A stretch of DNA of 64,000 nucleotides from Paucibacter sp. B2R-40. Lineage in GTDB: Bacteria; Pseudomonadota; Gammaproteobacteria; Burkholderiales; Burkholderiaceae_C. A program made the translations under genes and the position numbers. Below are positions 57,723-64,000 of this stretch, piece after piece. A model generated the notes under the pieces. It did not search any database. It worked only from the letters and a program-made list of their open reading frames with translations, and was not told the origin of the DNA. The stretch covers positions 373,426-437,425 of the forward strand of contig NZ_JAJIRP010000004.1 in the NCBI RefSeq assembly GCF_025717555.1, in the 5' to 3' direction. Position 1 is the first letter of the stretch; each line of letters starts with the position of its first letter.

Positions 57723-59513
57723 TCAGAACAGCTCTTCTTCCATTTCCATCAGCGATGGCAGACCGGCACGCGCGGTGCGGATCAGCATCGCGGTTTCGGG
57801 CAGAAGCTTCGCAAAATAGAAGCGCGCTGTCGAGAGCTTGGCGGTGTAGAACTTGTCGCCGCTGCCCTGCTTCTCCAGCGCCACCTTGGCCATACGGGCC
57901 CAGAAGTAGGCAAAAGTCAGGTGCCCGACCACGCGCAAATAGTCCACCGCGGCAGCTCCAACTTCATCCGGATTGGCGAAGGCCTTCATGCCGATCTCGG
58001 TCGTCAGCTTGGTGACCTTGTCGCCCAAGTCGGCCAGCGGGTTGATGAACTCCTGCATCGCCTCATTGGTGCCTTCGGCTTCGACAAAAGCGGCAATCTT
58101 GGCGCCGAATTTGCGCAGCTTGGCGCCGTTGTCGCCCAAGACCTTGCGGCCCAACAGGTCCAGCGACTGGATGGTGTTGGTGCCTTCATAAATCATATTG
58201 ATGCGCGCATCGCGCACGAACTGCTCCATGCCCCACTCGTGGATGAAGCCGTGGCCGCCAAACACCTGCATGCAGTGCGAAGTGGCGATCCAACCGTTGT
58301 CGGTGATGAAGGCCTTGATGATGGGCGTCAGCAGCGAGACTTCGGCCTCGGCTTCCTTGCGCTCGTCTTCGTCGTCCGAGGCCAGCGCTTTGTCCAGCGT
58401 CATCGCCACATAGGTCGACAAGGCGCGGCCACCCTCGGCATAAGCGCGTGCGGTCAGCAACATCTTGCGCACGTCGGGGTGCACGATGATGGAGTCGGCC
58501 GCCTTCTCGGGCGATTTAGGGCCGGACAAGGCGCGCATCTGGATGCGATCTTTGGCGTAGGCGGCGGCGTTTTGGTAGGCCACTTCGGTCAGTCCGAGTG
58601 ACTGGTTACCCACGCCGAGGCGGGCCGCGTTCATCATCACAAACATCGCCGCCAGACCCTTGTTGGGTGCGCCGACCATGGTGCCGACCGCATCTTCCAA
58701 GACCATCTGGCAAGTCGAGTTGGCGTGGATGCCCATCTTGTGCTCAAGACCGCCGCAGAACACGCCGTTGCGCGCTCCCAGGCTGCCGTCGGCATTGACA
58801 TTGAACTTGGGCACGATGAAGAGCGAAATGCCTTTCGAGCCTTCCGGTGCATCGGGCAGACGCGCCAACACCAGATGGACGATGTTCTCGACCATGTCAT
58901 GCTCGCCGGCCGAGATGAAGATCTTCGCGCCGGTGATTTTGTAGCTGCCATCGGCCTGAGGTTCGGCCTTGCTGCGCAGCAGCCCCAGATCGGTGCCGCA
59001 GTGCGACTCGGTCAGGCACATGGTGCCGGTCCACTCGCCGCTGGTCAGCTTGGGCAAATAGGTCGCCTTTTGCTCGGGCGTGCCATGGGCATGCAGGCAT
59101 TCGTAGGCGCCATGACTCAGGCCCGGATACATGGTCCAAGCCTGGTTGGCCGAGTTCATCATCTCGTAAAACGCCTGGTTGATCACCAACGGCAGACCTT
59201 GGCCGCCGTAAGCGGGATCGCAACCCAGCGCCGGCCAGCCGCCTTCCACGTACTTGGCGTAGGCTTCCTTGAAGCCCTTGGGCGGCGTCACCTCATGGCT
59301 GGTTTTGTCCAGCTTGCAACCTTCGGCGTCACCGCTCAAGTTCAGCGGCGCCAGGACCTCGGCTGCGAACTTGCCGCCTTCTTCCAACACCGCATTGATG
59401 GTGTCGGCGTCGATGTCGGCGTGCGCCGGCAGCATCTTGAGTTCGTCGACCACACTCAATACTTCGTGCATCACAAATTGCATGTCGCGCAGTGGGGGGT
59501 TGTAGATCGGCAT
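57723..59513 (-). CDS. Acyl-CoA dehydrogenase, long FadE-like type
   Basis: The 596-residue FAD enzyme carries acyl-CoA dehydrogenase segments: MCLTESHCGTDLGLLRSKAE, ISAGEHDMVENIVHLVLARL, CMQVFGGHGFIHEWG and YEGTNTIQSLDLLGRKVL, with a C-terminal extra domain typical of the roughly 600-residue class. It makes enoyl-CoA. ATG 59513 is the family start. It is the first enzyme of the operon, 28 bp after the TetR gene. Confidence 0.93.
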   Translation of the reverse strand: MPIYNPPLRDMQFVMHEVLSVVDELKMLPAHADIDADTINAVLEEGGKFAAEVLAPLNLSGDAEGCKLDKTSHEVTPPKGFKEAYAKYVEGGWPALGCDPAYGGQGLPLVINQAFYEMMNSANQAWTMYPGLSHGAYECLHAHGTPEQKATYLPKLTSGEWTGTMCLTESHCGTDLGLLRSKAEPQADGSYKITGAKIFISAGEHDMVENIVHLVLARLPDAPEGSKGISLFIVPKFNVNADGSLGARNGVFCGGLEHKMGIHANSTCQMVLEDAVGTMVGAPNKGLAAMFVMMNAARLGVGNQSLGLTEVAYQNAAAYAKDRIQMRALSGPKSPEKAADSIIVHPDVRKMLLTARAYAEGGRALSTYVAMTLDKALASDDEDERKEAEAEVSLLTPIIKAFITDNGWIATSHCMQVFGGHGFIHEWGMEQFVRDARINMIYEGTNTIQSLDLLGRKVLGDNGAKLRKFGAKIAAFVEAEGTNEAMQEFINPLADLGDKVTKLTTEIGMKAFANPDEVGAAAVDYLRVVGHLTFAYFWARMAKVALEKQGSGDKFYTAKLSTARFYFAKLLPETAMLIRTARAGLPSLMEMEEELF

Positions 59514-59541
59514 TGCTTGCTCCAGGTTGAAACGAGTGAAA

Positions 59542-60348
59542 TCAGGCGCGCTTCTTGGCGACGGCCCGAGGTTTGGTTGATTTGGATTTGGGTTTGGTCT
59601 GCGCGTCAATTTGCAGACCCAGCGGCGTGGCGTAGTACTGAATCGTGCGCTCGAAGCCCAGGCCGGCGCGACTCACCGCGCCCGGGTTGCGCATGAAACG
59701 GGCATCGTGGTGCAGGGACAGAATCAGCCCATGCAACTCGAACAAAATTTGGTAGACATCGGCGTCGGCGTGCAAGTGCCCGGCCTCTTGAGCCAGCACG
59801 ATCGCCTTGTGCAGCGCGCCATGCCAGTCACGCACCATCGCCACCAAGGCGTCGCGCACCGGGCCGGGTCGGTCGTCGAACTCCACGGCGCCGCTGATAT
59901 AGATGCAGCCCGAATCGACCTCGACCGAGACACGGCGCACCCAGCGCTCGTACAAGGCGCGCAAGCGCGGCAGGCCGCGTTCCTCGCGGATGGCGGTGAA
60001 GAACACTTCTTCCTCGAACTTGGCGTGATATTCCTTCACCACCGCAATCTGCAATTCCTCGCGTGAGCCGAAATGCGCGAACACGCCCGACTTGCTCATC
60101 TTGGTGACGTCGGCCAGCGCGCCGATGGACAGCCCTTCCAGGCCCATATGCGAGGCCAGGCCGAGGGCTGCGTCCAAAATGATGGCACGCGTGTGCATAC
60201 CTTTTTGCAGCGAGCGCACCACCCGCGCAGGCTTGAGCTGCGACTGCGCAGCAGACTCAGGCTGGGGAACAAAAGGTGCGGATGCAGTCACAGGCATTTT
60301 TCGGCTAGGCCAAGCAAAAGGCTCGGCGGGCAAGATCAGGTTCGCCAT
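59542..60348 (-). CDS. TetR-family regulator of the beta-oxidation cluster
   Basis: The 268-residue protein has an N-terminal extension (to about residue 48) and then a TetR helix-turn-helix (MHTRAIILDAALGLASHMG and ALADVTKMSKSGVFAHFGSR). The C-terminus is Lys-rich. Start choice is uncertain (60348, 60297 or 60198; none has a clear ribosome-binding site). A perfect palindrome lies just before 60348, so it likely controls itself and the fad genes, with acyl-CoA as a plausible signal (inference). Confidence 0.82.
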   Translation of the reverse strand: MANLILPAEPFAWPSRKMPVTASAPFVPQPESAAQSQLKPARVVRSLQKGMHTRAIILDAALGLASHMGLEGLSIGALADVTKMSKSGVFAHFGSREELQIAVVKEYHAKFEEEVFFTAIREERGLPRLRALYERWVRRVSVEVDSGCIYISGAVEFDDRPGPVRDALVAMVRDWHGALHKAIVLAQEAGHLHADADVYQILFELHGLILSLHHDARFMRNPGAVSRAGLGFERTIQYYATPLGLQIDAQTKPKSKSTKPRAVAKKRA

Positions 60349-60356
60349 AATAAAAC

Positions 60357-60368
60357 GAACGATCGTTC
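60357..60368. promoter_or_regulatory. Perfect palindrome, likely TetR operator
   Basis: GAACGATCGTTC is a perfect 12-bp palindrome, flanked by AAAAC and TATTTT, located 8 bp upstream of ATG 60348 of the TetR gene. Such sites are typical autoregulatory operators of TetR proteins. No second copy was noticed before the fad genes. Confidence 0.7.
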
Positions 60369-60457
60369 TATTTTGCAGAATCTTGGAGAAGAACGCCTAA
60401 CTATTTGCAGGGAATTTTTAGGGGCCGCCGCCTAGAAAATCACGCAAGCGCAATAGT

Positions 60458-61138
60458 TTGGGCGGCATTGATGACCAAGCGTTGACAGCGTGGCGTGGCG
60501 CCCACCTTGCGGCTCGCGCGCGCATTGCACTTGAGTCGGTGCGCATTAATGAAGTACGCTCTGCCTCGGAGGTCATCACCTTGGACGTGCTTCAACTGGA
60601 TATTTCTGGTCGACCGCAAGCTTGGATCACGACGCGTGAGGCGGCCGTGATCTACGCCAGCGACGGCGTGGCTTGGACCTTGGGCGACCCCTGCCAGGTG
60701 ATGCGCGGCGGCTTTCAGCGCCGCACCGGCACGCAGTCTCGCATCGAGGTACACCCCATCATCGCCGTGCGCGGCAGCGTGCCCAGCCGAGCTTGGCGTC
60801 AAGCGCCGGCGCTGTCGAATGCCAAGTTATTCGCACGGGATCGTTATGTCTGTGCCTATTGCGGCCACAGCTTTCATGCCGATGACCTGACCTGCGAACA
60901 TATCCAGCCCAGCTCGCGCGGCGGCTCCGACAGCTGGATGAATTGCATCACGGCCTGCCGCAGCTGCAATGGCCGCAAGGGTAGCCGCCTGCCCGAGGAG
61001 GCGCATATGAGCCTGCTTTTCTTGCCCTATGTACCAAGCTTGCATGAAGACATGATTCTGCGCGGGCGCCGAATCCTGGCCGATCAAATGGAGTTTTTGC
61101 TGGCCAGTGTGCCCCGCTCAAGCCGCTTGCACGCCTGA
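60458..61138 (+). CDS. HNH endonuclease
   Basis: The 226-residue protein has an N-terminal SPT-like region (VLQLDISGRPQAWITTREAA) and a C-terminal HNH nuclease with CAYCGHSFHADDLTCEHIQP, the core histidine, and CRSCNGRKG; two CxxC pairs bind zinc. The start is TTG 60458 or GTG 60539. It is a conserved housekeeping-like HNH protein rather than a mobile homing enzyme. It is divergent from the TetR gene. Confidence 0.85.
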   Translation: MGGIDDQALTAWRGAHLAARARIALESVRINEVRSASEVITLDVLQLDISGRPQAWITTREAAVIYASDGVAWTLGDPCQVMRGGFQRRTGTQSRIEVHPIIAVRGSVPSRAWRQAPALSNAKLFARDRYVCAYCGHSFHADDLTCEHIQPSSRGGSDSWMNCITACRSCNGRKGSRLPEEAHMSLLFLPYVPSLHEDMILRGRRILADQMEFLLASVPRSSRLHA

Positions 61139-61228
61139 GCGCCTTGGCCCATGGCGACAATAGGCGGCTGTCAACGACGGATCGAAGCGCCGCGTTGAGT
61201 TCTTTCAAGTTCCCAGGAGTACCGTGAG

Positions 61229-61750
61229 ATGAAGAAATTTGCACTAGCCGCCAGCCTGATTGCCTTGGCGGCTTTGAGCGCTTGCTCGACCAGCAGCCCC
61301 GACATGATCCAGCGCCACGACACGCAATCCATGTCCCAGGTGCTTGACGCCAGCGTTTTGTCGGTCCGCAACGTGACGGTCGACGGCTCGCAAAGCGGCG
61401 GCGGTGCCGTCGCAGGCGGCGTGGTCGGCGGCATCGCTGGTGCCACGGTCGGCGGGCGTGTAGAGGGCCAGATCATTGGCGTGCTCGGCGCCGTCGCGGG
61501 CGCCATGATTGGCAATGCAATCGAACGCAACAGCACCCAAGAGCAAGCGGTCGAAATTCTGTTGCAACTGCGCAATGGCGAGCGACGTGCAGTCGTCCAA
61601 GCCAAGGGTGCCGACAGCTTCAAGCCCGGTGATGCGGTCATTTTGATCACCACCGGCGGCAAAACCCGCGTTACTCGGGCGCCCGAGTTGGCCGCCAGCG
61701 CAACTGCGCCACGCACTGCGCCTGCTGCTGGTACAGCGTCTCATCAGTAA
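61229..61750 (+). CDS. Glycine-zipper outer-membrane lipoprotein, SlyB-like
   Basis: The 173-residue protein has a lipoprotein signal (ALAASLIALAALSACSTSS) and a glycine-zipper stretch AVAGGVVGGIAGATVGGRVE and GVLGAVAGAMIGNAIERN, followed by a short conserved beta domain. It resembles SlyB/OmpA-linked lipoproteins. It has no obvious partner; AGGAG precedes the ATG. Confidence 0.85.
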   Translation: MKKFALAASLIALAALSACSTSSPDMIQRHDTQSMSQVLDASVLSVRNVTVDGSQSGGGAVAGGVVGGIAGATVGGRVEGQIIGVLGAVAGAMIGNAIERNSTQEQAVEILLQLRNGERRAVVQAKGADSFKPGDAVILITTGGKTRVTRAPELAASATAPRTAPAAGTASHQ

Positions 61751-62307
61751 GCTTACATAAGGAATTGATGAATCGTTCGTTCGTTCGTCCGGCTAGGCAC
61801 AAACCACAGCCATAGCCGTCGCTATGGCGAGGATTTGCAAGCAAGCATGGCGGACGAAGGGGGGATTCTCGTCAATGTTTTGGTGGAACGATGTACTCGC
61901 CACTGATCAAACCGCCCCTTTGACGCCAGCCCTCTCCCCGCCCGCGCACTGCAGGGCGAGGAGTTTGCGCGACATAGCAGGGTCGTAACCGGCGCGGGAT
62001 GCGCCGAGTTCCCTTGCCCTCAGGTGTTTTGACAGGCCGCCTCAGGTGTGCGGCCGATTTCAGCCGCACGGCGCCCCTCCTACAGTCACTCTAGAAAGCC
62101 GAGCAAACCGCTCGGCGCGGGCACCGCATTCCAGCGAACAAGTCGCCTGGGTTCAAGAAGTTTTTTGAATGCATACGGCCTATTGCTTGTTAAATTGATC
62201 ACATTTCCAGGCTTCACCGCCTCACGCAAGCGGTGAAACTTGTGATCTCATGCGGTGTTGTGCCAACCGCAAACGACAAGTCATGGTCTGTCCTTGAAAG
62301 GCAGTGA
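61751..62307. other. 557-bp intergenic region with several inverted repeats
   Basis: No convincing gene is present. A nested structure lies at 61784-61858: outer arms TTCGTCCG/CGGACGAA and an inner hairpin GCCATAGC-CGTC-GCTATGGC (61809-61828). Further hairpins are GTGCGGC/GCCGCAC (62048-62069), GCCGAGC/GCTCGGC (62098-62116) and TTCACCGC/GCGGTGAA (62213-62237). CCTCAGGTGT occurs twice (62018, 62040). A minus-strand frame of 65 codons is rejected as low-complexity. Confidence 0.7.
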
Positions 62308-62814
62308 ATGAGTCATAGCCCCGCAGCGGCATTGCATCCTGATTCGGATCGGGCAGCCCATGGTGTGGCGCTGATGGCCGAGCACATTGCGCCGATCTGG
62401 GCTCGTCAGCTGGAGGCAATTCAGTCAACGCTGCAAATTGGCTCGGTCGAGTTGCTGAGCAACTTCGCCAGTATTTTTGAGCTGCAGGATCAACTGCACA
62501 GCAAGTTCGCTGACCTGCAAGCCGACGGGGCGCACACCGAAGCCTTGCGGCAAATCGACGCCGATTTGCAAGCCCAGTGCGAGCGCGCCTTGCATGGCCT
62601 GCAGTTCACCGACCGCCTATCCCAGATGGTCGACATCTTGCACAAGAACATCGACCGATTCAGCGCTGAGCTCCCCCAAATGGCCGGCGCCGGCGAGGCC
62701 GAGCGGCAAGCTTGGACCGCTGCCTTCGTGGCCTGTTTCACGACCGAAGAACAACATCTGTTTCACCACGGCAAGTCTGCCCCGCCGCGGCAAGACCAGG
62801 TCGAGTATTTCTGA
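62308..62814 (+). CDS. Unknown protein at the head of a chemotaxis operon
   Basis: The 168-residue protein is helical with no signal peptide or membrane segment. The stretch ALHGLQFTDRLSQMVDIL resembles the Q-F-x-D helix of CheZ-like phosphatases, and the end EEQHLFHHGKSAPPRQDQVEYF resembles the CheY-binding or tail regions in chemotaxis-associated proteins. The rest is not recognised. It is 37 bp upstream of the CheY-like gene, so a role in chemotaxis is likely by position only. Confidence 0.6.
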   Translation: MSHSPAAALHPDSDRAAHGVALMAEHIAPIWARQLEAIQSTLQIGSVELLSNFASIFELQDQLHSKFADLQADGAHTEALRQIDADLQAQCERALHGLQFTDRLSQMVDILHKNIDRFSAELPQMAGAGEAERQAWTAAFVACFTTEEQHLFHHGKSAPPRQDQVEYF

Positions 62815-62851
62815 TTTAGCACCGCAACCACAGGACAGAAGAGGACCCACC

Positions 62852-63214
62852 ATGAGCAAAACCATTTTGGTCGTAGACGATTCCGGCAGCTTCCGCACCG
62901 TCGTGAAGCTGGCACTGATGAAGGCCGGCTACACCGTCATCGAAGCGGTTGACGGCAAAGACGCTTGCACCAAGCTCGACGGCAAGATCAATCTGATCGT
63001 CTGCGACGTCAATATGCCCAATATGGACGGCCTGGAGTTCCTGCGCCATGTCAAGACGATTGCCGCTTACAAATTCACCCCTGTGATCATGCTGACGACC
63101 GAGTCGCAAGAGGCAAAAAAGGCCGAAGGCCGCGCAGCCGGCGCCAAGGCTTGGATCACCAAGCCCTTCCAGCCCTCGCAGCTGGTTGATGCCGTGAACA
63201 AACTGTGTGTGTAG
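62852..63214 (+). CDS. CheY-like single-domain response regulator
   Basis: The 120-residue receiver has the acidic pair Asp9-Asp10, phosphoacceptor Asp52 (LIVCDVNMPNMDG), Thr82-Thr83 and Lys104 (ITKPF). No output domain is attached. A GAGGA ribosome-binding site precedes ATG 62852. It is upstream of the STAS and CheA genes. Confidence 0.92.
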   Translation: MSKTILVVDDSGSFRTVVKLALMKAGYTVIEAVDGKDACTKLDGKINLIVCDVNMPNMDGLEFLRHVKTIAAYKFTPVIMLTTESQEAKKAEGRAAGAKAWITKPFQPSQLVDAVNKLCV

Positions 63215-63253
63215 GCGTGGCCAAGCACCTCTTTATTTCCAGCGGAGCCAGCC

Positions 63254-63628
63254 ATGCCGGACTCGATTGTTGAAGGTGATGATGTTGATCTTGCTCCAGT
63301 TCTGTGCCTAGCCCTTGGCCCTGAGCTGACGATAGCCCAGGCGGCTGACACCCACGCCTTGCTGCTCGAAACGCTGAGCCGACTTGACGGGCGCCAGCTC
63401 AGCCTCGATCTGAGTGGCGTCAGTGACTTTGACAGCTCCGCTGTGCAGTTGCTGCTGGCCACGCAGCGCAGCATGCGCGAACGCGCGGCGCAGTTGACGC
63501 TGCAGGACCCGAGTGCGGTGGTCCTGGCAGCATTGCGCTGCTATGGCCTGGACGCCGAAATGAAGGCCTTCCGCCCCGCCAACGAGGCGGAAGTTGGGGA
63601 AGCAAGTGAGGAACTCCCATGTCAATGA
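63254..63628 (+). CDS. STAS-domain protein (anti-anti-sigma factor-like)
   Basis: The 124-residue protein has the STAS pattern SLDLSGVSDFDSSAVQLLLA, in which the serine of DSS is the usual phospho-site, and a helical end. Such proteins occur in chemotaxis operons next to cheA. Its 3' end overlaps the cheA start by 10 bp, suggesting coupling. Confidence 0.85.
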   Translation: MPDSIVEGDDVDLAPVLCLALGPELTIAQAADTHALLLETLSRLDGRQLSLDLSGVSDFDSSAVQLLLATQRSMRERAAQLTLQDPSAVVLAALRCYGLDAEMKAFRPANEAEVGEASEELPCQ

Positions 63629-64000
63629 GCGACGATGATGCCGAGATCTTGGCCGTCGCCAGGGCCGGTTTTCTGGACGAGGCGCAGGCAATGCTGCACC
63701 AGTTCGAAGAGGGTTTGCTGGTCCTGGAGAACAACCCAGACGACGCGGAGAGCCTGAACTCGGCCTTCCGCGCCGCCCACACCATCAAGGGCACGGCCGG
63801 CATGTTCGGCTGCGACGCGGTCGTCACCTTTACCCATGAGGCCGAGACCTTGCTGGAGGCCTTGCGCTCCAACCAGCGCCAGCTGGACGGCGATGTCGTT
63901 GCCGCCCTGCTGGAGAGCCGCGACCAGATCGAGTTGCTGCTGGGCGAGGTGCAAAGTGGCGCGAACGACCCAGCAGTCGCCGCCAGCAGCGCTGCGCTGG
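63619..64000 (+). CDS. cheA: Chemotaxis histidine kinase CheA, N-terminal part (runs off window)
   Basis: The first 127 residues hold the histidine phosphotransfer domain with phospho-His54 in RAAHTIKGTAGMFG. The kinase domains lie outside the window. ATG 63619 overlaps the STAS gene by 10 bp. CheA passes phosphate to CheY-type regulators in chemotaxis. Confidence 0.93.
   Translation, partial: MSMSDDDAEILAVARAGFLDEAQAMLHQFEEGLLVLENNPDDAESLNSAFRAAHTIKGTAGMFGCDAVVTFTHEAETLLEALRSNQRQLDGDVVAALLESRDQIELLLGEVQSGANDPAVAASSAAL

Noticed and set aside
60458-61138. HNH gene as part of a mobile intron or restriction system
   Set aside because: No intron, methylase or repeats flank it, and the protein looks like the conserved stand-alone family.
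61872-62069. Small minus-strand ORF of 65 codons
   Set aside because: Low-complexity Arg/Gly/Pro product over hairpins, no ribosome-binding site and no family features.

Overview
The window reads as a chromosomal segment of a GC-rich betaproteobacterium of the order Burkholderiales, probably close to Roseateles, Rubrivivax or Leptothrix. The support is the housekeeping gene content and order (his genes, rnpB, cysK, pyrC, glutamate ABC transporter), PHA/wax-ester lipid genes, a PEP-CTERM exoprotein and abundant MCP and histidine kinase genes. The taxon is an inference; there is no rRNA or tRNA gene in the window. Coding density is very high and many neighbouring genes overlap by an ATGA or GTGA tetranucleotide, so long translationally coupled operons are the rule. 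No IS element, integrase, prophage or CRISPR array is visible.

Region by region. (1) 1-6126 (+): a compact lysine-fermentation operon: kamA (3' part), kdd, a P-loop accessory protein, kamD, kamE, kal, kce. It would convert lysine to acetoacetate and crotonyl-CoA plus ammonia. (2) 6130-9080 (-): a DoxX-like membrane protein, a membrane PAS histidine kinase and a YfhL-type ferredoxin. The kinase is bracketed by the real ferredoxin 3' end and a decayed second copy of it. (3) 9091-19549 (-): coaD, rsmD and a split histidine operon. hisG-hisD are coupled to a periplasmic binding protein, then follow a convergent chemoreceptor gene (+), a VapBC-like toxin-antitoxin pair, and hisC-hisB-hisH-hisA-hisF. 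vapC overlaps hisC by ATGA. (4) 19586-25916: BolA-like protein, ABC-2 exporter, TetR regulator, TPR protein, WS/DGAT acyltransferase, acyl-CoA-binding protein and a PHA granule-region protein. (5) 25921-32029: zinc aminopeptidase lipoprotein, molybdopterin oxidoreductase, M20 amidohydrolase, M14-like DUF2817 protein, DUF1415 protein.

(6) 32163-38653: hybrid histidine kinase with an adjacent periplasmic binding protein, alpha-carbonic anhydrase, Bcr/CflA-type MFS exporter, Gfo/Idh oxidoreductase. (7) 38709-44563: RNase P RNA, small HTH protein, cysK, an FHA membrane protein overlapping a secreted trypsin-like protease, DUF3025 protein, pyrC. (8) 44627-49678: gltIJKL glutamate/aspartate ABC transporter, LysR regulator, PEP-CTERM protein. 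(9) 49770-60348: ATM1-like ABC exporter, YciA-type thioesterase, and a beta-oxidation cluster (acyl-CoA dehydrogenase, FadN-type bifunctional enzyme, thiolase, enoyl-CoA hydratase) under a TetR gene with a perfect palindrome at its start. (10) 60458-64000 (+): HNH endonuclease, glycine-zipper lipoprotein, a structured 557-bp intergenic region, and the start of a chemotaxis operon (unknown protein, CheY-like, STAS, CheA).

The genes could work together as follows (inference). Crotonyl-CoA from lysine can enter the beta-oxidation enzymes. The acyl-CoA pool links to PHA and wax-ester storage (WS/DGAT, ACBP, PHA protein). Amino-acid uptake (gltIJKL), amidohydrolases and several sensory systems fit a heterotroph living on proteins and fatty acids. 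The most unusual arrangements are the vapBC-hisC coupling, the ferredoxin-flanked kinase, the lysine-fermentation operon in a probable aerobe, and the FHA/protease pair.
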